From the NCBI GenBank assembly GCA_037447295.1, contig JBBIGZ010000009.1, forward strand, positions 8,923 through 72,922: a stretch of DNA of 64,000 nt, in the 5' to 3' direction. This document shows, one piece after another, positions 8,876-17,659 of the stretch. The notes beneath the pieces are model-generated. The model saw only the letters and a program-made list of their open reading frames with translations, made no database searches and was not told where the DNA came from. The stretch is from 630D-37 sp037447295. Its GTDB lineage: Bacteria > Chloroflexota > Anaerolineae > Anaerolineales > Villigracilaceae. Both the position numbers and the translations under genes were made by a program. Position 1 is the stretch's first letter, and every line of letters starts with the position of its first letter.

Positions 8876-10584
8876 TGAGCGAAAAACTGCCGTTTATTCC
8901 CAAACTCGTTTCGGTAAAACAGATGCGACAGATCGAGGCCGAGGCCAACGCCCGCGGCCTGACCTACGATCAAATGATGCAGAATGCCGGCGAAGCAGTC
9001 GCCAACCTGGTGCAGCGGCTGGCACAAGAACATCGCCAAAAAGCGGGGTGGCATACTCCCCCAACTGCCCTAGGATTGGTCGGGAGCGGCAATAACGGCG
9101 GGGATACGCTGGTTGCGCTCACCCGTTTGGCCCAGGAAGGTTGGGAGACAGTAGCCTATCTGGTCAAAGAACGCAAAAAGGGCAAAGAAACCGACCCACT
9201 GGTAAAACACCTATTGGAAAGCGGCGGCAAGATCTTCCTCATGGAACAAGACCCGCACTTCCAGCATCTTGGCGAAGCCGTGCAGCAAGCCGATGTTATC
9301 CTGGATGGATTGCTCGGCACCGGTATCACCCTACCCTTGCGCACCGAAATTTCCCTCCTCCTGGAGGCCGTCCAATCCTTTGTGCGGCTCTCGCCTTGCC
9401 TGATTGTGGCCGTGGATTGTCCCAGCGGAGTAGATTGTGATAGCGGCGAAGTCAGCCCTTCTACCCTGTATGCCGATTACACGCTGACGTTAGGCGCGGT
9501 CAAACAGGGGTTGCTCAAATTGCCGGCCTTCGCTCACCTAGGTCGGCTGGAAGTGGCGGATATCGGCTTTTCAGAAGACCTGCCCACCCTGGCCGCGATC
9601 CGCGACGAAGTGGCCGATCTCGCCTTTGCGCTTCATCACCTGCCCAAGCGCCCGGCGGAAGCGCACAAAGGGACCTTTGGCACCGCGCTGATCGTCGCCG
9701 GCTCCCTGAATTACACCGGCGCGGCGCTGCTGGCCGGGCAAGGTGCCTATGCGGTGGGCGCCGGTCTGGTGACCTTGGCCGTACCCTCACCGCTCCATGC
9801 GGCCCTGGCCAGCCATCTTCCGGAGGCCACCTGGTTAATTCTACCGCATGAGCTAGGCGTGATTGACGCCTCGGCCGCGGAAGTGATTTTGGAGAACCTA
9901 GGTCGGGTCACTGCCATGCTCCTCGGCCCCGGCTTCGGGCTGGAAGAGACGACGCGCGACTTCATCGAGAACCTGTTAACAGCCCCGACCCCCATCCGAA
10001 AGCCCACGCCGCGCATTGGCTTCCTGACTGCGGGGGAATCTGCTGCTCCCCAACCGTCACCCGAAGCGATCCGATTGCCGCCCTTGATCGTAGATGCCGA
10101 TGGGCTAAAGTTGCTGGCGCGCCTGCCGAATTGGTGGCAACGTTTGCCGGGTCCGGCCGTGCTCACGCCGCATCCGGGTGAAATGTCCATCCTCTGCGGC
10201 CTGCCGGTGGCAGAAATTCAGGCCAATCGGCTGGAAACGGCCCGGCGCTTTGCCACCGAATGGGGACACGTGATCGTGCTAAAAGGCGCGTTCACCGTGA
10301 TCGCCGCGCCCGACGGACGGACGACTACCATCCCGATCGCCACTTCGGCCCTGGCCCATGGCGGTAGCGGCGATCTACTTGCCGGCATGATCACTGGCCT
10401 GCGTGCCCAAGGGTTGGAAGCCTATGAGGCCGCTCGTCTGGGAGCCTGGCTACACGCCCAGGCCGGAGTGGAGGCCACCCGAAGCCTTTCGCCCGCCAGC
10501 GTCCTGGCTGGGGATGTGCTCCATGCGCTGCGCACCCTGCTCCGCGCACTGGAAGATCGGCGTCAGGCCGAGCGACAACTTTGA
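8872..10584 (+). CDS. nnr: Bifunctional NAD(P)H-hydrate epimerase / ADP-dependent dehydratase
   Basis: 570 residues. The N-terminal YjeF domain (about 1-235) has GSGNNGGDT and VDCPSGVDCDSG and epimerises R- and S-NAD(P)HX. The C-terminal ribokinase-like domain (about 240-570) has KRPAEAHKGTFGTALIVAGS, VDADGLKLL, LTPHPGEM and GGSGDLLAGMITGL and dehydrates NAD(P)HX with ADP. Together they repair heat- or enzyme-damaged nicotinamide cofactors. A proline-rich stretch of about 25 residues between the two halves of the dehydratase site (near residues 365-400) looks like a lineage insert. Two adjacent ATGs (8872, 8875) overlap the aor stop. Frame continues open far upstream but only as a shadow of aor. 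Confidence 0.93.
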   Translation: MMSEKLPFIPKLVSVKQMRQIEAEANARGLTYDQMMQNAGEAVANLVQRLAQEHRQKAGWHTPPTALGLVGSGNNGGDTLVALTRLAQEGWETVAYLVKERKKGKETDPLVKHLLESGGKIFLMEQDPHFQHLGEAVQQADVILDGLLGTGITLPLRTEISLLLEAVQSFVRLSPCLIVAVDCPSGVDCDSGEVSPSTLYADYTLTLGAVKQGLLKLPAFAHLGRLEVADIGFSEDLPTLAAIRDEVADLAFALHHLPKRPAEAHKGTFGTALIVAGSLNYTGAALLAGQGAYAVGAGLVTLAVPSPLHAALASHLPEATWLILPHELGVIDASAAEVILENLGRVTAMLLGPGFGLEETTRDFIENLLTAPTPIRKPTPRIGFLTAGESAAPQPSPEAIRLPPLIVDADGLKLLARLPNWWQRLPGPAVLTPHPGEMSILCGLPVAEIQANRLETARRFATEWGHVIVLKGAFTVIAAPDGRTTTIPIATSALAHGGSGDLLAGMITGLRAQGLEAYEAARLGAWLHAQAGVEATRSLSPASVLAGDVLHALRTLLRALEDRRQAERQL

Positions 10585-10611
10585 AAACATGCTCTTTGCA
10601 GGAGAAAAACG

Positions 10612-11829
10612 ATGTCTCTAAGCTACTTGGCACGTTCCATTGTCGAATCTCCCACCGTTAGCTTGAACGAAGAGGCGCGCCTGCTGCGAGAACGCGGTGA
10701 GCCGGTAATTCATCTTGGCATTGGAGAACCCAAAAACAAAACCCCCATTCAGGCCATCCTGGCCGGAGCGGCCAAATTGACCTCCGGAGAGGTGAAGTAT
10801 ACGCCGGTCGAGGGTACGACCTCGCTGCGCAAGGCCATCATTCGCTATACCGAGGAAAACTACGACCGGCTGGTGGCACCGGAAAATGTGATCGTCACCA
10901 TTGGGGCCAAGAACGCCATCTGGATGGCACTTTTCACCTTGCTCAACCCAGGCGATGAAGTGATCATCCTCGCTCCCTATTGGGTGAGTTACCCGGAGAT
11001 GGTGCGCATGTGCCAAGGCGTGCCGGTGATCGTCACACCGGAAGATGGCACGTTCATCCCGCGCTTCGAGGACATCGAACGCGCCGTGACCTCTTCCACC
11101 AAAGCGATCATCGTCAACAGCCCGAACAATCCTTCCGGGGCGATCTACCCTCCCGAACTGATCGCCCAGTTGGTAGATTTTTGCGAACGTCGCGGCATTT
11201 ACTACATTTCGGATGACATCTACCACAAACTGGTCTTCGATGGAAAACGCGCCGCACCGGTCTATCAATTCACGCAGAAGGACGTGGATTCCAGCCATAT
11301 TATCGTCATCAACGGCGTAGCCAAGCTCTATGGCATGACCGGCTTCCGCATCGGTTGGGCGGTGGCACCGCGCCCGATCATCGAGATCATGCGCCGCGTT
11401 CAATCGCAGACGGTCACGACCCCGGCGGCTGTGCTGCAGGCGGCGGCCGAAGGCGCGCTGAACGGCATGCAGAGTACCGTAGAAGTGCTGCGCCTGAGCG
11501 TGCAAAACAATCGAGATGTGCTCATGCAGGAACTGAAAGCTTTTCAAGGGGTGCGTTGCATTCGTCCGGAAGGCACCTTCTACGCGCTCCCCGATTTCCG
11601 TGCCTATACCCAGGATTCGGTGCAGCTGGCGCGTTTCCTGCTCCAAAAAGCACTGGTAGTGACCGTGCCCGGCCGCGAATTCGGCATGGAAGGCCATCTG
11701 CGCATTAGCTATGCCGGCACAGTCAAGGATGTCACCGAAGGCATTGCCCGCATCCGCTGGGCATTGGACCCCACATCTCCGAACGAAATCTACATCGGCG
11801 ACCGCCGAATGGTGAGGGATTGGCTATGA
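10612..11829 (+). CDS. Class I/II pyridoxal-phosphate aminotransferase
   Basis: 405 residues, fold-type I aminotransferase of the aspartate aminotransferase Ib branch. Visible are LGIGEPK, the YTPVEGTTSLRKAI segment, IVTIGAKNAIWMALF, NSPNNPSGAIY, ISDDIYHKLVFDG and the PLP-lysine region VAKLYGMTGFRIGW (lysine near 240), plus the C-terminal substrate-carboxylate arginine in HLRISYA. Family members transfer amino groups between aspartate and related amino acids and 2-oxoglutarate. AGGAG precedes the ATG by 9 bases. Its ATGA overlap with pckA suggests a joint role: transamination of aspartate yields oxaloacetate, the PEP carboxykinase substrate. That link is inference. Confidence 0.88.
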   Translation: MSLSYLARSIVESPTVSLNEEARLLRERGEPVIHLGIGEPKNKTPIQAILAGAAKLTSGEVKYTPVEGTTSLRKAIIRYTEENYDRLVAPENVIVTIGAKNAIWMALFTLLNPGDEVIILAPYWVSYPEMVRMCQGVPVIVTPEDGTFIPRFEDIERAVTSSTKAIIVNSPNNPSGAIYPPELIAQLVDFCERRGIYYISDDIYHKLVFDGKRAAPVYQFTQKDVDSSHIIVINGVAKLYGMTGFRIGWAVAPRPIIEIMRRVQSQTVTTPAAVLQAAAEGALNGMQSTVEVLRLSVQNNRDVLMQELKAFQGVRCIRPEGTFYALPDFRAYTQDSVQLARFLLQKALVVTVPGREFGMEGHLRISYAGTVKDVTEGIARIRWALDPTSPNEIYIGDRRMVRDWL

Positions 11830-13472
11830 ACAACCTACTGAACATCAAGACCCCGGCTCAAGGCATCGCTACGGCCTTAAAGAGTGACTACGGATTGGAA
11901 AACCACGGCTTCAGCAACCTGAATCAGGTGTACTGGAACTTGCCGCCGGAAGCACTGTATGAGGAGATCGTCTTCCGCGGCGAAGGGCAGATCGTCCACT
12001 CCGGCCCGGTAGTGGTGCATACAGCAAAGCATACGGCACGCTCGGCAAACGATAAATTCATCGTGCGCGAAGCAGAAAGCGAAGCCCACATCTGGTGGGG
12101 ACCATATAATCGCCCATTCGCCGCGGATAAATTTGAAGAGGTCTATAACCGCCTGCTGGGCTATTTTCAGGGACGAGATGTCTTCGTCCAAGACGTCTAT
12201 GCCGGCGCCGATCCGAACTATCGCCTGCGGGTGCGCATCATCACCGAAACGGCCTGGCACAGCCTCTTTGCCCGCAACATGTTCCTGCTCCCTGCAACGC
12301 GGGAAGAATACCAGCGCTTTGTGCCGGAATTTACGATCGTCGCAGCGCCCGGTTTTAAAGGCGTTCCATCCATTGATGCCACGCGTTCAGAGACCTTCAT
12401 CTTGCTGAACTTCGCCGAACATCTCGGCCTGATCGGCAATACGGCCTATGCTGGGGAGATCAAAAAATCGGTCTTCACCATCTTGAACTATCTGTTACCG
12501 CTGGATGGCGTGCTCCCGATGCACTGTTCGGCGAACGTCTCGCCGGATGATGAAAACGACGTGGCTCTCTTCTTCGGCCTTTCCGGTACAGGGAAGACCA
12601 CCCTTTCGGCCGATCCGTCCCGCCGGCTGATCGGAGATGACGAACATGGCTGGAGCGATGAGGGCGTTTTCAACTTTGAAAACGGCTGCTACGCCAAAGT
12701 GCTCAACCTTTCGCCGACCGCCGAACCGCAAATTTACGCCACCACGCGCCGTTTCGGCACGATCCTGGAAAACGTAGTCTACGACCCGGTCACCCGGCGC
12801 ATTGACCTGGATTCAGATGAAATCACGGAAAACACGCGGGCCTCTTACCCATTGGAATTCATCGAAAACGCCTTGCTGGAAAAACGCGCCGGACATCCAC
12901 GCAATATTGTCTTTTTGACCTGCGATGCCAGCGGTGTGATGCCGCCCATCGCTCGCCTGAGCACCGAACAAGCCCTCTACCAGTTCATCTCCGGTTACAC
13001 CTCGAAAATCGCCGGCACCGAAGTTGGGTTGGGCCGAGAACCGGAGATCACCTTCTCGGCCTGTTTCGGTGCACCGTTCATGGTCCACCATCCTTATAAG
13101 TACGCCGAACTGCTGCGACAAAAGATCGAACGCTACGGTGCACGCTGCTGGCTGGTCAATACCGGCTGGGTGGGAGGGCCATATGGCATCGGCAAGCGCA
13201 TCAGCATCCGTTACACGCGCGCCATGCTGGCCGCCGCCCTACGCGGTGACCTGGAAAACGTGCCCTATAAGACCGATCCGATCTTCGGCTTCCAGGTGCC
13301 CACCCAATGTCCCGGCGTTCCCGATGAAGTGCTCGATCCTTCTAGCTCCTGGCCAAACAAAGAGGAATACTGGAAGAAATATCGCCAGTTGGCGGCACGC
13401 TTCATCGAGAATTTTCGCAAATTTGAGGATGTGTGTCCACCTGAGGTGATCGCTGCGGGTCCCAAACTGTAA
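11826..13472 (+). CDS. pckA: Phosphoenolpyruvate carboxykinase (ATP)
   Basis: 548 residues, the usual ATP-type length. It interconverts oxaloacetate + ATP and phosphoenolpyruvate + ADP + CO2. Signature blocks are visible: NRPFAADKFEEVYNR, the substrate-binding FAEHLGLIGNTAYAGEIKKS, the kinase P-loop GLSGTGKTTLSADPSRRLIGDD near 250, and NTGWVGGPYGIGKRISI near 440. ATG 11826 overlaps the aminotransferase stop; a TTG two codons upstream is possible but needless. It is the last gene of the apparent SCP2-aor-nnr-aminotransferase-pckA unit and is followed by a strong terminator. Confidence 0.97.
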   Translation: MNNLLNIKTPAQGIATALKSDYGLENHGFSNLNQVYWNLPPEALYEEIVFRGEGQIVHSGPVVVHTAKHTARSANDKFIVREAESEAHIWWGPYNRPFAADKFEEVYNRLLGYFQGRDVFVQDVYAGADPNYRLRVRIITETAWHSLFARNMFLLPATREEYQRFVPEFTIVAAPGFKGVPSIDATRSETFILLNFAEHLGLIGNTAYAGEIKKSVFTILNYLLPLDGVLPMHCSANVSPDDENDVALFFGLSGTGKTTLSADPSRRLIGDDEHGWSDEGVFNFENGCYAKVLNLSPTAEPQIYATTRRFGTILENVVYDPVTRRIDLDSDEITENTRASYPLEFIENALLEKRAGHPRNIVFLTCDASGVMPPIARLSTEQALYQFISGYTSKIAGTEVGLGREPEITFSACFGAPFMVHHPYKYAELLRQKIERYGARCWLVNTGWVGGPYGIGKRISIRYTRAMLAAALRGDLENVPYKTDPIFGFQVPTQCPGVPDEVLDPSSSWPNKEEYWKKYRQLAARFIENFRKFEDVCPPEVIAAGPKL

Positions 13473-13490
13473 GCGCATCGGCAAAAGCAG

Positions 13491-13542
13491 GCACCGCCGG
13501 CTCGGAGCGGAATTTACCGTTCCCCCGGCGGTGCTTTTTTTT
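13491..13542 (+). terminator. Intrinsic terminator after pckA
   Basis: Perfect 10-base stem GCACCGCCGG (13491-13500) / CCGGCGGTGC (13525-13534) with a 24-base loop and eight T (13535-13542). It closes the 6660-13472 operon and separates it from the minus-strand block that follows. The remaining 66 bases to the asparaginase stop hold nothing recognisable. Confidence 0.88.
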
Positions 13543-13608
13543 GAGCAAAAGCGAAGCAGGGTGCGAAGTTAGTTTCGGCAGGCCTCCTTTGCCGATCGTC
13601 GGTTGCGC

Positions 13609-14673
13609 TCACAATCGCACCGTCACGCGATATTCTCCCACCTGCAAGCCGCGATGATTGAGAACCTTTCCACCGTGAACGAAAGGAGCAAACTTGGCAA
13701 TCTGGGTCTCGGTCAACACGCCGAGCTGACGCAAAATTTCCAGAGTGACGGCCGTACGCGCCCGCGAAACGGTGCGTCCATCGATCAGCCGTATGGGGAG
13801 ATCGCCATCGGCGATCTTCAGTGCCAGGCCAAGGCCCGGTTGATCGGGCCCCAACGTTCCGGGCAGGATGCCGACGATCTGGAATCCTTCGGCACCGCCT
13901 TTGGCGAGCACATGCCCGGATGCGATGCGCATCAATTCCGTATCGAATCCGCCTTCTCCATCCACCATCTCCGGATGACCGATCATGGCACGGACAATCG
14001 CTTGGGCAGCTTCCGCCCGCTGTGCGGGAAGCCGGCGCGGATCGCAAAGGCGGGCAACACCCAACGCGGCATGATACAATGGCAAAGCAAAAGTGGGAGC
14101 AGAACAACCGTCAATCGCCACGCCAATGCGCTCTTTCGGATAGTCGCAAATTTCTGCCAGTGTCTGCAGAATTTCCTGTTGCAGCGGATGGTGAATATCC
14201 AGATAGTTGTGGATGGCCCAGCCGTGCAAAAGCGCATGGGCAAGCATGCCCGTATGCTTCCCGGAACAGTTGTTGTAGTTCGGCGTCGGCTCGCGTCCGC
14301 TCAAGATCAGGGTGCGCATGGATTGCGCATCCGAAGGCCAGTGAGCACCGCATTGGAGCTCGGCCTCGGATATGCCGATCTTCGCCTGCAACGCGCCCAC
14401 GGTTTCTAGGTGAATGGCCGCGCCATCGTGGGAGGCGCAGATCAGCGCCAGCTCGGCCTCGGTGATGCCAAAGGTCTGCACACCGCCGTGTTCGACAAAC
14501 GGCAGCGCCTGGAATGGCTTGGCCGAAGAACGTAAATAGGTGACAAACGAGACATCTCCTGCCGCAGCAATCGTTCGCCCCTCAGCATCCACGACCGCAA
14601 AAGCACCCTGGTGGACGGATTCGCAACGATCACCGCGCCATACCTCTAGCAAAGGGACAAAAGGTTGGTTCAT
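13609..14673 (-). CDS. Type II-like L-asparaginase (PF06089 family)
   Basis: 354 residues. The N-terminus has VWRGDRCESVHQGAFAVVD and the FVTYLRSSAKPFQALPFVE block, followed by ASHDGAAIHL, CGAHWPSD and NNCSGKHTGMLA. These are hallmarks of the asparaginase family first described in Rhizobium, unrelated in sequence to E. coli AnsA/AnsB. It hydrolyses L-asparagine to aspartate and ammonia, or a related substrate. The start overlaps the stop of the upstream MBL-fold gene by 4 bases (ATGA), with a GAGGA ribosome site. It is the last gene of the long minus-strand run that begins at the KimA-like transporter. Confidence 0.9.
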   Translation of the reverse strand: MNQPFVPLLEVWRGDRCESVHQGAFAVVDAEGRTIAAAGDVSFVTYLRSSAKPFQALPFVEHGGVQTFGITEAELALICASHDGAAIHLETVGALQAKIGISEAELQCGAHWPSDAQSMRTLILSGREPTPNYNNCSGKHTGMLAHALLHGWAIHNYLDIHHPLQQEILQTLAEICDYPKERIGVAIDGCSAPTFALPLYHAALGVARLCDPRRLPAQRAEAAQAIVRAMIGHPEMVDGEGGFDTELMRIASGHVLAKGGAEGFQIVGILPGTLGPDQPGLGLALKIADGDLPIRLIDGRTVSRARTAVTLEILRQLGVLTETQIAKFAPFVHGGKVLNHRGLQVGEYRVTVRL

Positions 14674-15521
14674 TGTTCTTCCTCGAGAGGGATCACAACG
14701 GGTTGACGACGAGTGTGGTAGTACTTTAGGCCATAACGCAGGCGGAAGAAATACTTTTTCTCCGAAGGAAAGTTGAAACGCTCCAGCAATTCTTGAGCCA
14801 TCTGCTCAAATACCGCATCTGCTACATCCGCGGGGACTTTCTGCAGGCTTTCCTGAACCGTTTCCAGGAAGGCGATCTGGGCCCGGATCACCTGCAAAGG
14901 AACAAGCCCGCCTCTACCACAAACGATCAGGTAATCGGCATATTGCGGCTGCAGGAGCTCATGAAGAAGCTCAATCCATTGAGGAATATCGGCACTCGCC
15001 AGGAACGGCGGTTGATCTTTACACACTGCATCTCCGATGAAAAGCACACGCTCTCGTTCCCAGCGCACCCACACCGCGCCGTTACTCGGTCCCGGACGCG
15101 CCTCAATCACCAAAGGGTGTTCACTCCAATGGAGCACCAGGTTTTCGGAAAAGGAGAGCTCTGGTGGTGTCCAACGGGTGGTACTCCAACCGCTATGGCT
15201 TTCCCATTCGGCGCCGGTCTCCTCGCCGGTCACGCGGCTGGTGGGAGGGCGCGAGCGGAGCATATGTGCCGCCTTCTCGTGTGCCAGAATCGGGCATTCC
15301 ATCAGGCGCGCGTTCAAAGCCCGATCGGGGTGAGCATCCAAGAGCACCAACGCCCGCTCGGTGCCGGTGTTCAATCCCATCAAGGAAGCCCGCCAAGCCC
15401 GCACATGATCGGGCAAGAGGGGTACGTCAATATGGACCAGGCCGTGCGGTAGGACAAAAGCGCCTACCGTCACTCCAGGATAAGCAGTCTCAATATAGAC
15501 ATCCGGTGCAATGTTTTCCAT
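14670..15521 (-). CDS. Metallo-beta-lactamase-fold protein with degenerate metal motif
   Basis: 283 residues. The N-terminus (ENIAPDVYIETAYPGVTVGA) and the later FIGDAVC and IVCGRGGLVP segments follow the strand order of the metallo-beta-lactamase fold. The usual HxHxDH motif is replaced by LLDAHPDRALNA, so only part of the metal site remains and hydrolase activity is doubtful. ATG 15521 is chosen because it gives the family-like N-terminus. A TTG at 15566 (overlapping the kinase stop) and an ATG at 15539 are alternatives; none has a clear ribosome site. The C-terminal 60 residues are charged and helical. It lies between a histidine kinase and asparaginase; role unknown. Confidence 0.65.
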   Translation of the reverse strand: MENIAPDVYIETAYPGVTVGAFVLPHGLVHIDVPLLPDHVRAWRASLMGLNTGTERALVLLDAHPDRALNARLMECPILAHEKAAHMLRSRPPTSRVTGEETGAEWESHSGWSTTRWTPPELSFSENLVLHWSEHPLVIEARPGPSNGAVWVRWERERVLFIGDAVCKDQPPFLASADIPQWIELLHELLQPQYADYLIVCGRGGLVPLQVIRAQIAFLETVQESLQKVPADVADAVFEQMAQELLERFNFPSEKKYFFRLRYGLKYYHTRRQPVVIPLEEEQ

Positions 15522-15562
15522 AAGAATTATGAGTAGCATAGAAATTTTGGCGTTTGAAGGTC

Positions 15563-17659
15563 TCAAGCAGATTCAAGATGTCTTGGCAAGGTGAAGAAAA
15601 AGGTAGCGCCGTGACCCGGCTCACTCTCTACACCGATCTTACCACCATGCGCCTGCACCGCCAGGCGGCAAAATGCCAACCCAATGCCCAACCCGCGCAC
15701 ACCTTCTTTACGAGCAAGTCGGGTAAATTTTTCAAAAATGCGCTCCTGATCCGCCGGTGCAATGCCTGGCCCGCTATCCTTGACCCAAAAACGCACCTGT
15801 TGTGGTGTATCTTCTAGCAATTGGGCACCTAAGAGAATCTGGCTTTGGGTTGGAGAAAACTTGGAGGCATTTTCCAAAAGGTTGATCAAAACCCGTGCAA
15901 TCATATCAGCATCCGCTAGTACCCATGCCGAGGCGACCTTGTCCTGTATCTGTATCTCGAGGGTTTGGGCACGCGGATCCAGGGTCATGCGAATTTCATT
16001 GGCCGCCCTTTGGAGCAGATCTCCCACCCGCACCGGCTGGCGCTCTCCCAAAGGGACACCGGCTTCCAAACGGTGAATATCCAGCAAAGAATTCACCATA
16101 CGCTGCAGGCGCGCTACCGCGTGAGAAGCGATCTCCAGGATCGAAGTAGCCACGTTGTCATCGGTGGGGATCGCACCCTTCAAAAGTTCCAAACTGGAGA
16201 TCAAATTTCCCAACGGAGAGCGTAGATCGTGATAGATCATTGCGGCCAGATCGTCCCGCAAAGCATCCAGCTCTTTGCGCTCATGGATATCATGGAATAT
16301 CCACTGGATCACATCACGTTGTTCCAATATGCGGCGACGAGCGGACACTTCTACCGGTATTTGCCCCCCATCCTTGGTCTTCACCACAGATTCGAAGCGC
16401 AGCGTGTCTTCTTCGTCCAATGTATCCAGCGATTGAAGCGTGACCCCTTCAGGGACATGATAGAGCTGGTGGACGGAACGAGAGAGTAGCTCCTGTGAAT
16501 CGTAACCGAAGAGCTGCATCGCCTGGCGATTCGCTTCTAGAATATGCCCCTGCAAATCGGTCAGCAGGATGGCATCGATATTCTCATCAAACAGCTCTCG
16601 ATAGCGGCGTTGTGCCATCTGAATACGCTCGGCAAAAAGAGCGTTTTGGATGGCAATCCCTGCCAGACTGCCGATGCCGGTCATCACCAAAAGCGCATCC
16701 GAGTCAAACGTGCCTCCCAAGGGATTGAGCGCCATCAATACTCCGATCGCACCTTCCCGGCCATGGATCGGTACGATCGCAGCAGAAAAGATGCTCCGAT
16801 CATCGAAGAGACCCGCAACGGAAAGGCGCTCTTTGCTGCCGCTGCTGGGCAAGATCACCCCTTTTCCCTGACGCATGACCCAACCGATAACACCCTCTTC
16901 AACTGCCAGACGACGATCGAGGAGCACTCCGGCGCGTAGGCCATCGGCTGCGCGAAACACCAGCGTGTTGCTCGTCTCATCCACCAAACCGAGCGCCACC
17001 GTTTCCACTTGCAGCGCCTGCATCATTTGTTGCAGAATGCGACGGAAGACGTCTTTCAAGTCCAGGGAAGCATTAATCGCAATGGCACATTCGACCAATG
17101 CGCTCATCACCCGTGCCTGCCGCTGACTTTCGGTATAGAGGCGCGCGTTCAGCACGGCAATGCCTGCCTGATCGGCAATGGCCTGCATCAGTTGGAGATG
17201 CTGTTCTGTAAAGGTGTTAGGGATCGGGTGCACCAGCGTCAAAACACCAACGAGCTTCTCGCGCGCCAGCAACGGCACGCAGATGGCTGATTTGGCTCCC
17301 GTGCCGGCGCTGGAATCATCCGGGCGGCGCAGCCAGCGTTCATCACGGCTGGTATCCGGCACCAGCGCCGCCTTGCGATGGCGGATCACCCAGCCGGCCA
17401 GCCCACGTTCTACCGTCTCCCGCAAACGGGGCGTGGTGTGCTCGTGATATTGTTTTCCATAGACTAGCGTCGCTTCTACCGGTTTGCCGCTATCATCGAG
17501 CACGACAATGCTCCCGCGCTCTCCGCCCACGTGCTGCAATGCGGCATAGAGCACCCGCTGCAAAACGGTGCGCAGATCCAGTGCCGCGGCCAGTTCACGG
17601 CTGATCTGATAGAGTAACTCTAGAGGGGCGATGGGCGAGGCGGGTACATCCATACTCAT
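15563..17659 (-). CDS. Soluble GAF-GAF-PAS sensor histidine kinase
   Basis: 698 residues, no membrane segment. Domains in order: GAF (about 20-175), second GAF (about 190-345), PAS (about 350-470, ELFDENIDAILLTDLQG), HisKA with phospho-acceptor MIYHDLRSPLGNL (near 490), and HATPase with N box NLLENASKFSP, G1 VKDSGPGIAP and G2 GLGIGLAFC. It should autophosphorylate on the histidine in response to a small-molecule or redox signal sensed by GAF/PAS. No response regulator is encoded in the window. The start ATG overlaps the thrC stop (ATGA); an internal ATG is 2 codons in. Confidence 0.93.
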   Translation of the reverse strand: MSMDVPASPIAPLELLYQISRELAAALDLRTVLQRVLYAALQHVGGERGSIVVLDDSGKPVEATLVYGKQYHEHTTPRLRETVERGLAGWVIRHRKAALVPDTSRDERWLRRPDDSSAGTGAKSAICVPLLAREKLVGVLTLVHPIPNTFTEQHLQLMQAIADQAGIAVLNARLYTESQRQARVMSALVECAIAINASLDLKDVFRRILQQMMQALQVETVALGLVDETSNTLVFRAADGLRAGVLLDRRLAVEEGVIGWVMRQGKGVILPSSGSKERLSVAGLFDDRSIFSAAIVPIHGREGAIGVLMALNPLGGTFDSDALLVMTGIGSLAGIAIQNALFAERIQMAQRRYRELFDENIDAILLTDLQGHILEANRQAMQLFGYDSQELLSRSVHQLYHVPEGVTLQSLDTLDEEDTLRFESVVKTKDGGQIPVEVSARRRILEQRDVIQWIFHDIHERKELDALRDDLAAMIYHDLRSPLGNLISSLELLKGAIPTDDNVATSILEIASHAVARLQRMVNSLLDIHRLEAGVPLGERQPVRVGDLLQRAANEIRMTLDPRAQTLEIQIQDKVASAWVLADADMIARVLINLLENASKFSPTQSQILLGAQLLEDTPQQVRFWVKDSGPGIAPADQERIFEKFTRLARKEGVRGLGIGLAFCRLAVQAHGGKIGVESEPGHGATFFFTLPRHLESA

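Noticed and set aside
10618..11697. 359-codon open frame on the minus strand
   Set aside because: Antisense shadow of the aminotransferase gene; its translation has no motif and is His/Arg-rich, typical of antisense frames in GC-rich genes.
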